Assembly: GCA_902625475.1 (NCBI GenBank)
Contig: CACOBR010000004.1
Location: 25,919-89,918, forward strand
DNA from: an uncultured Alphaproteobacteria bacterium
Lineage (GTDB): Bacteria; Pseudomonadota; Alphaproteobacteria; Rhodobacterales; Rhodobacteraceae
Length of the DNA stretch: 64,000 nt
Direction of reading: 5' to 3'
The position numbers and the translations under genes were made by a program. The notes beneath the pieces are model-generated. The model did no database searches and had not been told where the DNA came from. It worked only from the letters and a program-made list of their open reading frames with translations. The first letter of the stretch is position 1; every line of letters begins with the position of its first letter. This document shows positions 35,290 through 43,258 of the stretch, piece after piece.

Positions 35290-36334
35290 AATAGTAAATT
35301 TTGAGAAAAATTTAGAAAAAGGTTTCTTTAATCTAATTTTTAATTGTGCTGAACTATCTGCAAAACAGAATGTGCTTATAGTTGCAGAGAATGCCAAATT
35401 TGGTTGGTACGATAATTTAATTGCAAAAAAAGTTAAAAAATACTGTACAAAATTGCAAATTAATACTGATCTTATGGTTGTTGAGGAGCCAACTGGAGAA
35501 ATTTTAACCCAAATTCGAAATTTATCTAGGGATTATGACTGTATTATTTATTTTTCTAGATTGGGGGACCTCCAAAGATTTGAAAATATTCATTTATGTA
35601 AAGTTGTTATGTCATATGCAAAAAATGTAGAAATGTTGGCATCTGAATTTGGAACTACTAACTTCCAAATGCATTTAGATTTGAAGAAAAGCTTTGATGA
35701 ATTGTTCTCTAGGTCAAAAAAAATAAAAATAAACTGTCCATTGGGAACCAATCTTTTAGGGGAATGCTCTGAAATATTTTCCAATAAAGATGATGTGTCT
35801 GTTAGAAGATTTCCAATGGTAGTTCATTCTCCAATTAGTGCTTCCACACTAAGTGGAACTATTGTAGTAAAAAATTTTATAACCTCATCTGGTTCGAGTT
35901 TTTATTCACCCTCTTATATAAAATTAATTGAAGCTGTAAAATTCAAAATTGAGAATGGGATAGTCAAGTCGATCAGTGGAAATGAAGAAGATGTCAAAAA
36001 AATTGATAATCATTATAATTATGTTTCAAAAAAATATAAAATAGATAAAGACGTCATTCACTCATGGCATTGTGGTATTCATGGTGGTTTACTTACTGAT
36101 ACCATAAATAAAAAAGATCCAGACTATTGGTCTAACACTGTTTTTGGTAATCCTAAATATTTACATTTTCATACTTGTGGAAATTATGCTCCTGGAGAGA
36201 TATGCTTGATGGTTGAAAACCAAACAATAGTTTTAGACACAAAAAAATTATGGGATAGTGGAAAAATACTTTACAGTAACTTTCCAATTTTTTTTCCAAA
36301 TATAGATAAATGGCCAACTCTTTTATCGTTATAA
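35276..36334 (+). CDS. Uncharacterised protein, M29 aminopeptidase/NicX-like
   Basis: The first standard start in this frame is GTG 35372 (320 residues), but the frame stays open upstream from about 35249 and reads FEKNLEKGFFNLIFNCAEL directly before VLIVAENAKFGWYD, which looks like a genuine N-terminal helix. No ATG, GTG or TTG lies there, so the true start may be ATA or ATT (ATA 35276 or 35291), and I mark the longer form. The C-terminal half has WHCGIHGG and HFHTCGNYAPGEI and then a beta-rich stretch resembling M29 aminopeptidases and 2,5-dihydroxypyridine dioxygenase (NicX). That match is tentative. It follows the 2OG oxygenase and probably acts in the same pathway. Confidence 0.5.
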   Translation: MGKNKIVNFEKNLEKGFFNLIFNCAELSAKQNVLIVAENAKFGWYDNLIAKKVKKYCTKLQINTDLMVVEEPTGEILTQIRNLSRDYDCIIYFSRLGDLQRFENIHLCKVVMSYAKNVEMLASEFGTTNFQMHLDLKKSFDELFSRSKKIKINCPLGTNLLGECSEIFSNKDDVSVRRFPMVVHSPISASTLSGTIVVKNFITSSGSSFYSPSYIKLIEAVKFKIENGIVKSISGNEEDVKKIDNHYNYVSKKYKIDKDVIHSWHCGIHGGLLTDTINKKDPDYWSNTVFGNPKYLHFHTCGNYAPGEICLMVENQTIVLDTKKLWDSGKILYSNFPIFFPNIDKWPTLLSL

Positions 36335-36370
36335 TTTTTTTAATTATTATTAAATTTACAAAATGATAAA

Positions 36371-37690
36371 TTAACCTAAAACTGACATACTACTTTCTTT
36401 ATTAATGGTTCTATTTCTAGAATAAAATCCTACATTTATCTCTCTATTTATATTTTGAAGTTTAAGCTTTATAGGATCTTTGTCATGGTCATGTCCATTT
36501 TCACATTTTTGAATAAGATTAGCCATCATTACACCAGCTATTGGTGCGTTTTTATATTGATTACCACTAGAACCAATCGCCATGTAATATCCTGGTAAAC
36601 TTGATTTATCATATATTGGTATCCAATCATCTGATACATCATATAAGGCAACTACGCCTTTCATGTTTGTTGTAATAGGCATATCAGGGAATCTTTGAGC
36701 TTGTCTAAAAAGTTGGGTTTTCCATTGGTCTGTGAAATTCTGATCCCAATTATCAGGATCAACAAAAATTCTATCATCACAAACAGGGTCTTCACTTCCT
36801 ATTAAAATATGATTTCCTATTTCAGGTCTACTATAGCAACCAATATCACTATCAGAAATCACGAAGGCATTATTTTCATAGTCAAAACCCTTGGGTGGTT
36901 TTACATGAGCTACTTCTACTTTTAGAGCTTTAGTTTTAATGTTCATATCATTTTCTACACCGGCCATTTGATTTATTTTCATTGAGTGAGGTCCGGCTAC
37001 ATTAACAACTACAGGTGCATAAATTGATTCCCCATTATCCAGTAAAATACCTGATACTCTATCTTTATCAGTAAGAATTTCCTCAACTGAGCTATTGAAC
37101 AAATAATCAGCTCCTTTTTTTTCAGAGGCTCTTTGTAGATTATGGGCAGATAGTTGTGGATCACTTATATATCCCGCTGTTGGAAAGAAAATAGCTCCCT
37201 TTAAATTTTCACCATTATTTTTACCAAATTCTTTATCTGAAGTAAGTTTGACGGGACCAAATTTTCCTGTTTCCACTATGGGAAGTTTGTTTTTGATCAT
37301 TTCTGAGTTCCAACTTTCAAAAGGTATATCTAGTTCTTGGGCTCTAGCAATAACATTTTTTAAGTAATCATTTTCTTTTGTTTGATAGATCATGCAACCG
37401 CATTCAATAAATTTTGCAAGTCCTTTTTCATCTTTGTATTCTAAATATTCTTCCCACTTTTTCCAATAGTGATAACCTTCATAAGCTAAAGCACAACCGT
37501 CAAAAGTTGAATAATGTACTCGAATAATTGCGCAAGAGGCAGATGTTGAACCATAACCTGACGTTGGATTACGATCGATGTTCAATGTTTTAAAACCTTT
37601 TTTTGATAATTCAAAAGAGACTGCAGCACCTATCACTCCAGCACCAATAATAATAGCATCATATTTGATTTTCAATTTTTTGCTCCTCAT
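36371..37690 (-). CDS. FAD-dependent oxidoreductase, DAO family
   Basis: This 439-residue flavoenzyme has the dinucleotide motif GAGVIGAA from residue 16 and the DAO-family layout (AGPHSMKINQMAG; C-terminal GYYMAIGSSGNQYKNAPIAG). Relatives include sarcosine, glycine, D-amino-acid and N-methyl amino-acid oxidases or dehydrogenases. It converges on the NicX-like gene, with 36 bases between them, and flanks the amino-acid transport cluster, so an amine or amino-acid substrate is likely. No covalent-flavin cysteine could be assigned. Confidence 0.8.
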   Translation of the reverse strand: MRSKKLKIKYDAIIIGAGVIGAAVSFELSKKGFKTLNIDRNPTSGYGSTSASCAIIRVHYSTFDGCALAYEGYHYWKKWEEYLEYKDEKGLAKFIECGCMIYQTKENDYLKNVIARAQELDIPFESWNSEMIKNKLPIVETGKFGPVKLTSDKEFGKNNGENLKGAIFFPTAGYISDPQLSAHNLQRASEKKGADYLFNSSVEEILTDKDRVSGILLDNGESIYAPVVVNVAGPHSMKINQMAGVENDMNIKTKALKVEVAHVKPPKGFDYENNAFVISDSDIGCYSRPEIGNHILIGSEDPVCDDRIFVDPDNWDQNFTDQWKTQLFRQAQRFPDMPITTNMKGVVALYDVSDDWIPIYDKSSLPGYYMAIGSSGNQYKNAPIAGVMMANLIQKCENGHDHDKDPIKLKLQNINREINVGFYSRNRTINKESSMSVLG

Positions 37691-37756
37691 GGAAACTAAT
37701 ATTAAATATTAAATCTTAAACTTATTTTAACAGATAGTAATTTAATTGATATTTTT

Positions 37757-38422
37757 TTACCAATTTATTTTCGTTTGATTTGTATTCATTAAAAAATTAT
37801 TTGCTTTTGAAAATGGTCTTGATCCAAAAAAGCCGTAATTAGCTGAGTATGGTGATGGGTGAGCACTCTTTATAATCTTATTATTTGTACTATTTATAAT
37901 CTTAGCTTTCTCTTGAGCATGTTTACCCCATAAAAGATATACTATATTTTTTTTGTTCTCATTTAATTTACTAAGAACATAATCTGTAAATCGTTCCCAT
38001 CCTATATTCCTATGGGAACCAGGTTTTCCTCTTTCTACTGTAAGATAAGTATTTAAAAGAAGTACCCCCTGATTACTCCAACGTTCCAAACAACCAGAAT
38101 TTGAAGGTTGTATTCCTAGGTCGTCAAACAATTCTCTAAAAATATTCTTTAAGGAGGGTGGTATTGGAAAAGATTTATTTACTGAAAAACTTAAACCATT
38201 GGCTTGATTAGGTCCATGATAAGGGTCTTGTCCCAAAATCACAACTTTAACTTCTGAAAAAGGAGTTAAATTAAATGCATTAAATATTTTACTACCCAAA
38301 GGATATATTGTTTTAGTTTTTTTTTCTTCTTTTAAGAAAAGACTCAATTTTTTCATGTAATCTTTTTCAAATTCTGATGAAAGTTGAGTAAGCCAACTTT
38401 TTTCAATTTGTACATTGATCAT
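37757..38422 (-). CDS. ung: Uracil-DNA glycosylase
   Basis: This 221-residue family 1 uracil-DNA glycosylase removes uracil from DNA in base-excision repair. The catalytic Asp66 lies in GQDPYHGPNQANGLSFSV, Asn124 in LLLNTYLTVE and the second catalytic His188 in SAHPSPYSA, with GCFGSRPF-like GFFGSRPF following. Length and motifs are normal. It is a housekeeping gene that marks the edge of the catabolic cluster. Confidence 0.95.
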   Translation of the reverse strand: MINVQIEKSWLTQLSSEFEKDYMKKLSLFLKEEKKTKTIYPLGSKIFNAFNLTPFSEVKVVILGQDPYHGPNQANGLSFSVNKSFPIPPSLKNIFRELFDDLGIQPSNSGCLERWSNQGVLLLNTYLTVERGKPGSHRNIGWERFTDYVLSKLNENKKNIVYLLWGKHAQEKAKIINSTNNKIIKSAHPSPYSANYGFFGSRPFSKANNFLMNTNQTKINW

Positions 38423-38509
38423 AAATTATACCAAAATTTTTTATTAGAATAATTATTAAAATGGTAATATGAATTATCTTAAATAATTTTTAAAGAGAAA
38501 GTTAATTTT

Positions 38510-38938
38510 ATGATTGATGAAATTCCTATACCATCTGAACAAGTGAAATTATTTTTTATGAATTTACCTTTTTCAAAATTTTTAGGTTTAAAATTAAATA
38601 GGCTTGGGAATGGAAAAGCAGAAATGATTTTGAATTATAGGAAAGATTTGGTAGGAGATCCAAAAACGGGTGTTTTACATGGAGGTGTCATTACAACATT
38701 ATTAGATAGTTGTTGTGGCGCTGCAGTGATGACAGCAGGGGATCCAAAAACATCGACTGCCACCATTGATTTAAGAATAGATTATATGCGTCCAGCTAAA
38801 CCAGATACTACCATAACTGCAGAAGCAATGTGTTATAAAGTTACAAAAAGCGTTGTTTTTGTAAAAGCTAGTGCTCAGGATGGTACCAAAAAAACACCTG
38901 TTGCAACGGCTACTGGCGCATTTACAAGTCCTTTTTAA
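38510..38938 (+). CDS. PaaI family hotdog thioesterase
   Basis: This 142-residue hotdog-fold protein has the thioesterase motif VLHGGVITTLLDSCCG and a DLRIDYMRPAKP strand typical of PaaI/YdiI-type acyl-CoA thioesterases. It is followed directly by a second, diverged hotdog gene, an arrangement common in alphaproteobacteria, and the two may form one mixed oligomer. The acyl-CoA substrate is unknown. Confidence 0.85.
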   Translation: MIDEIPIPSEQVKLFFMNLPFSKFLGLKLNRLGNGKAEMILNYRKDLVGDPKTGVLHGGVITTLLDSCCGAAVMTAGDPKTSTATIDLRIDYMRPAKPDTTITAEAMCYKVTKSVVFVKASAQDGTKKTPVATATGAFTSPF

Positions 38939-38957
38939 TTTAAGTGGTAATTTAACA

Positions 38958-39464
38958 TTGCTTAAAAATCATGAATTAGATCAGTTTAAAAAAGAAATCT
39001 TAGAAACCTTTGCTAAGCAAATACCATTTTGTAATACTCTGGGAATTGGATTTAACTGTTTAGGAAACGAAATAACAACACATTTACCATTTAAAAAAGA
39101 ATTCATTGGTAATCCAGCTATTCCTGCTTTACATGGGGGGGTAATTGGATCTTTTCTAGAAATTTCAGCAATTATTCAATTATCTTGGTCAATATTTTTA
39201 GAAAAAAAAAATAATGGAAATAATTTTAGTATTGCAAAATTAAGAGAAGAAAGTTTAATCCTTCAACGACTACCAAAAACCATTGATTTAACCATAGATT
39301 ATTTAAATGCGGGTCGTTCTATTGAGTCCTTTGCAAGAGCAAAAGTAAATAAAATTGGTCGTCGTTATGCTTCAGTTTCTGTTAAAACTTGGCAAGATGA
39401 TCCAAATAAACCATTTGCTTTAGCTTCAGCACATTTTCTAGTTACTAATTCAATTAAGCTCTGA
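38958..39464 (+). CDS. Second PaaI family hotdog protein
   Basis: This second hotdog protein, 168 residues from the proposed start, has ALHGGVIGSFLEISA in the position of the HGG catalytic motif and DLTIDYLNAGRS in the next strand. Its frame is open back into the preceding gene, but those residues do not look conserved. I propose TTG 38958, 20 bases after the preceding stop, although no strong ribosome site is seen. Glu replaces the Asp of the first copy (LLDS versus FLEI), so activities may differ. Confidence 0.75.
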   Translation: MLKNHELDQFKKEILETFAKQIPFCNTLGIGFNCLGNEITTHLPFKKEFIGNPAIPALHGGVIGSFLEISAIIQLSWSIFLEKKNNGNNFSIAKLREESLILQRLPKTIDLTIDYLNAGRSIESFARAKVNKIGRRYASVSVKTWQDDPNKPFALASAHFLVTNSIKL

Positions 39465-39488
39465 TTAATATTAGATTTTAAAATTAAT

Positions 39489-39518
39489 TTGGCATTGATT
39501 TTGCTTCTGTCATGTAAT
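39489..39518 (+). promoter_or_regulatory. Candidate sigma-70 promoter for the small ORF at 39541
   Basis: TTGGCA (39489-39494) and TGTAAT (39513-39518) are separated by 18 bases and lie just upstream of a GGAG and ATG. In such AT-rich DNA chance matches are common, so support is modest. Confidence 0.3.
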
Positions 39519-39540
39519 TGACAATTTAATGGAGAAAAAA

Positions 39541-39738
39541 ATGTTCAAATATCTTACTCATGAATTAGATAAAGATAATAGAGATTACAGGAGATTTTTT
39601 CAGAGTAGAAATGTATCACTTTCTTCCTTTTCTAAATTTAGAAATTTAAATAATGATAAAAGGGTAAGCGGTAGAAAAAATAAAATCAATGAAAACTCAT
39701 TCTTTCCAATTATAGCAAAAAAAATGTTAAAGATATAA
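39541..39738 (+). CDS. Small basic protein of unknown function
   Basis: This 65-residue protein starts at ATG 39541 six bases after GGAG, which together with an upstream promoter-like sequence makes it likely to be expressed. It is rich in Lys, Arg and Asn (KDNRDYRRFFQSR, KRVSGRKNKIN) with no membrane segment or known motif. A nucleic-acid-binding role is possible but only from its charge. It converges on the TPR-methyltransferase gene. Confidence 0.5.
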   Translation: MFKYLTHELDKDNRDYRRFFQSRNVSLSSFSKFRNLNNDKRVSGRKNKINENSFFPIIAKKMLKI

Positions 39739-39750
39739 GTTATTAATAAT

Positions 39751-41502
39751 TTAATTACTTTTTTTTAATACAGAGAAAACTATTCCTACAACCCATTTGT
39801 TTTTTTCTTTTCTTATTTTAGTATTTTCGGAAAACTCAATTATAAGATTGTTTTGTTGTGTGAGTTTTTTAATGTAATTATAATTATGACTGTATCTTCC
39901 AGTTAATTTAGCTGAATAGTTTTTTGTTTTTTCCACTTCTATTGAAAAAATAAACCGTGCATTTTCCATCATAACATTGGAGCATAATCTGAAGACTTCA
40001 CTTAGGTCACCGATATAAATTAAAACATCTCCAGCTATTATTAGCTCATATTTTTCATTTGTTTTTGTTAAAAAGTAAACTATATCGCAACATTGTAATT
40101 TTGAGTATATTGATTTTTCCTTTGCTTTTTTTAACATATCCATTGATATGTCTATTCCAGTCAAACTCTGATATTTATTTTTAATTTGATTTCCACAAAG
40201 TCCGGTTCCACATCCCAAATCGAGTATTCTTTTGAAAGAGTAATTAATACCGTATTTATCATTAATGATGTTTGAAAAAACTTTTGGAAGAGAATAATGA
40301 AGGTCATTTATTAAATGTTTTTCAAAAGTCTCTGCATAATCATTAAAGTAATTTTTTAAATAATTTTTGGGAAACTCCCCTTTAAATTTTCCATTTAACA
40401 AATCTTTTTTAAAATTAGCTGCTACATGATTTGGCTCAAGTTTGATTGTTTTACAAAAAAATTTATTAGAATTCTTAATGTCCCTGACTGACAAAAACAT
40501 TTCTGCTAAATTGAAATAAATTGTTGATGAATCTTTTTCAATTTTGATTGCTTGAAGTAGATTATTAATAGCTTCTTTATTATTCCCCATCCCTTTATAT
40601 GAATTTGCTAGGTTATTAAACGTAAAAGGGTTTTTTTTGATCAGTAGTGATTTTACAAGATATTTTCTAGCCTCTTCATAATTCCCTATTTTATTATAAG
40701 TATTTCCTAAATTATTCATGAATTTAGACAATAAAAAACTTGGGGAAGAAAATTGAACGGCTGTTAAAAATTCTTGCCTAAGTGATACATTTTTTTTTAA
40801 TGAGTTTTGAGCAAGATTATCTATTTTTCTGGAATATTCTTCTATAGTTTGAATACCTGTTAAAAAAAGTTCAATTGCTTTTTTATAATTTTTTGATTTA
40901 AGCATAATATTGCCTAACAATAGTAATTCTTCTGGAGTAAAACTATTGAAATATTTGAGGCACTTGGAAGCATAAATACGACCTTTTTGATATTTTTTTT
41001 GATCATATAAACAAAAAGAGAATCTAATATAAGTATCCCTGCTATTTTTGAATTCTTCATTTGATAAACAAAATTCATAATGGCGCATTGCTTGTAAATA
41101 ATTATTTTCTTTATAAAAAATATCTGCAAGCCTCTTTTTTACGATCTCAGAACCTTTGATATTTCTATTAAATTCTGAGTACAATTGTTTTAAAAGGTTT
41201 ATTTTTTGAAGTTTTTCAAGACAATTACCCAGTCCTACTGTTAAATCTAAATTATTTTTATTAAACTTTAGTTTATTTTTGAAATAATACACTAAATTCT
41301 CAAGATCATCCTTATTTTTTGATAAATTTTGATGAATAATTGATTGTTTTATCTTATTTAGAGTTTCTTTTGCCTTAGCCTGTAAATACTCAGTGCTATC
41401 CAAACATTTACTAGCATTCTCAAATTTAGAAGAATACCTGTTTGTTTGTTTTTTATTTGAATCCGTTATACTTTTAAATGGTTTTTTTATTGTTTTTAGC
41501 AT
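39751..41502 (-). CDS. TPR-repeat protein with C-terminal SAM methyltransferase domain
   Basis: This 583-residue protein has a lysine-rich N-terminus, then about six to eight tetratricopeptide-like helices (roughly residues 60-365; for example NLGNTYNKIGNYEEARKYL and NNLANSYKGMGNNKEAINNL), and a class I methyltransferase domain starting at motif I ILDLGCGTG (about 425-434) with TGIDISMDML following. This TPR-methyltransferase layout is seen in alphaproteobacteria, but its substrate is not established. The TPR part probably docks a protein partner. The gene stands alone. Confidence 0.8.
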   Translation of the reverse strand: MLKTIKKPFKSITDSNKKQTNRYSSKFENASKCLDSTEYLQAKAKETLNKIKQSIIHQNLSKNKDDLENLVYYFKNKLKFNKNNLDLTVGLGNCLEKLQKINLLKQLYSEFNRNIKGSEIVKKRLADIFYKENNYLQAMRHYEFCLSNEEFKNSRDTYIRFSFCLYDQKKYQKGRIYASKCLKYFNSFTPEELLLLGNIMLKSKNYKKAIELFLTGIQTIEEYSRKIDNLAQNSLKKNVSLRQEFLTAVQFSSPSFLLSKFMNNLGNTYNKIGNYEEARKYLVKSLLIKKNPFTFNNLANSYKGMGNNKEAINNLLQAIKIEKDSSTIYFNLAEMFLSVRDIKNSNKFFCKTIKLEPNHVAANFKKDLLNGKFKGEFPKNYLKNYFNDYAETFEKHLINDLHYSLPKVFSNIINDKYGINYSFKRILDLGCGTGLCGNQIKNKYQSLTGIDISMDMLKKAKEKSIYSKLQCCDIVYFLTKTNEKYELIIAGDVLIYIGDLSEVFRLCSNVMMENARFIFSIEVEKTKNYSAKLTGRYSHNYNYIKKLTQQNNLIIEFSENTKIRKEKNKWVVGIVFSVLKKSN

Positions 41503-41622
41503 ATTTATAAAATTTTAATCTAACTTTAATATAACGACTATAATTTCCAGATTTTTAGATATTGAAACACCTTTAGTTAAATTTTAATTTCACAAATAGG
41601 CATTTTATTTGTATTAATAATT

Positions 41623-42177
41623 ATGAATATTAAGATCGTACTTATTCAATTTTTATTGTTAACATTTTTTTCTTTTTCCACAGTATTTGCTTATGAGGAA
41701 ATGATTGATAATTTTGATAATAACCCTGAAAAAAGGTGGATATTTTTTGCTGATACCGTAATGGGTGGAAAATCTTCTGGTAGTGTAACTTTTTCTAATA
41801 ACACCAATGATAATTTCGCACGTTTGGTAGGTAACGTCACCACACAAAATAATGGTGGTTTTATACAAATAAGAAGAAAAGTTTCTGGATTAGATAATTC
41901 AATTGAATTTATAAATCTAAAAGTCAAAGGTAATAATCAAATCTATCATGTTTTTTTGAGGACTACTGGAACAATACTCCCATGGCAATATTACAAGGCA
42001 GAATTTAAAGCAGTAAATACTTGGAAAACTGTGAGCATTCCGATTTCATCTTTCCAAAGATCAAGTAGTTTTTTATCAAAAAAAATTAAACCAGCAAATA
42101 TTAGGAGTATTGGTTTGGTAGCTTTTGGCAGGGATTTCAAGGCTGATTTATATGTCTCTGAGATAGGCTTTAGATGA
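41623..42177 (+). CDS. Secreted CIA30 family protein
   Basis: This 184-residue protein has a signal peptide (1-23, ending STVFA) and then a CIA30/NDUFAF1-like beta-sandwich domain: WIFFADTVMGGKSSG, NNGGFIQIRRK and the last strands IRSIGLVAFGRDFKADLYV. The mitochondrial relative helps assemble complex I; exported bacterial members have no proven role and may bind carbohydrates. It is followed 25 bases later by the proline-racemase-family gene. Confidence 0.8.
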   Translation: MNIKIVLIQFLLLTFFSFSTVFAYEEMIDNFDNNPEKRWIFFADTVMGGKSSGSVTFSNNTNDNFARLVGNVTTQNNGGFIQIRRKVSGLDNSIEFINLKVKGNNQIYHVFLRTTGTILPWQYYKAEFKAVNTWKTVSIPISSFQRSSSFLSKKIKPANIRSIGLVAFGRDFKADLYVSEIGFR

Positions 42178-42202
42178 TATACTCTTATTTTAAAAAATTA
42201 AG

Positions 42203-43234
42203 ATGCCGAAAAGTGAAATTTTAATAAAAACGGTAGGCTGTCATGCTGCTGGAGAAGTTGGTGAGGTAATAGTTTCAGGTGTAGAAAATCCAAAAGGAAA
42301 AACTATTGCTGAAAAATCACAATTCTTATTACAAAATCCTAAATTAAGAAATTTATTATTTTCTGAACCAAGAGGTGGAGTGTTCAAACATTATAATTTG
42401 CTCTTAGCTCCCATAAATAAATCTGCAGATTTTGGCTGGATAATTATGGAGCCTATATTTAATCCGCCAATGTCAGGATCTAATGCAATTTGTGTAACTA
42501 CTGTAATATTTGAAACAGGTATGAAAAAGATGAAGGAACCATTTTCTGATTTAATTTTGGAAGCACCAGGTGGTTTAATTAAAACAAGAGCTTATTGTTC
42601 AAATGGCAAAGTCACTAAAGTTGAATTACAGAATTTACCTAGTTTTGTTTATAAAACAGATTGCAAATTAGAAGTTCCAGATTTAGGCACTTTTAAAGTG
42701 GATATTGCTTTTGGTGGTGATAGCTTTGTCATAATTGATGCAGAACAACTTGGATTTTCTTTAATCAAGGGTGAAGCTTCTGATCTAGTGAAATTAGGAA
42801 ATATAATAACTGATTTAGCAAATGAACAAATTGGTTTTAAACATCCTGAGATAAAAGAATGGCAACATATATCTTTTTGTCAGTTCACACTTCCAATTTA
42901 TAGAGATAAGAATAATTGGATTATAGGGAAAAATACTGTAGTAGTAAAACCTGGTAAACTCGATCGATCCCCAACTGGTACTGGTTGTTCTGCAAGAATG
43001 GCATTACTTTTTGAAAAGGGTACTTTAAAAAAAATAGACAAATTTGTTGGCCAATCAATTTTGGAAACAGAATTCGAATGCTGTATAAAAGATAGCTACC
43101 AAGAGGGAGGATATAACTATATAATTCCTGTAATAACTGGAAGCGCTTGGATTACCGGTCACCACTCCTATTTATTAGATAAAACAGACCCATTTAAAGA
43201 AGGGTTTAAATTATCTGATACTTGGCCAAAATAG
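42203..43234 (+). CDS. Proline racemase family enzyme with Ser/Thr active-site pair
   Basis: This 343-residue protein has the family blocks GCHAAGEVGEVIV, SEPRGG, GGDSFVIID and GSAWITGHHSY. At the two catalytic positions it carries Ser91 (PMSGSNAIC, usual MCGH) and Thr258 (DRSPTGTGC, usual DRSPCGTG). Cys/Cys members are racemases or epimerases of proline or 4-hydroxyproline, and Cys/Thr members are trans-3-hydroxyproline dehydratases. A Ser/Thr pair points to a dehydratase-like or other reaction on a hydroxyproline-type substrate. A DAO-family flavoenzyme lies 5 kb away. Confidence 0.8.
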   Translation: MPKSEILIKTVGCHAAGEVGEVIVSGVENPKGKTIAEKSQFLLQNPKLRNLLFSEPRGGVFKHYNLLLAPINKSADFGWIIMEPIFNPPMSGSNAICVTTVIFETGMKKMKEPFSDLILEAPGGLIKTRAYCSNGKVTKVELQNLPSFVYKTDCKLEVPDLGTFKVDIAFGGDSFVIIDAEQLGFSLIKGEASDLVKLGNIITDLANEQIGFKHPEIKEWQHISFCQFTLPIYRDKNNWIIGKNTVVVKPGKLDRSPTGTGCSARMALLFEKGTLKKIDKFVGQSILETEFECCIKDSYQEGGYNYIIPVITGSAWITGHHSYLLDKTDPFKEGFKLSDTWPK

Positions 43235-43258
43235 TGACTTTATCATACTGATTTTTTC

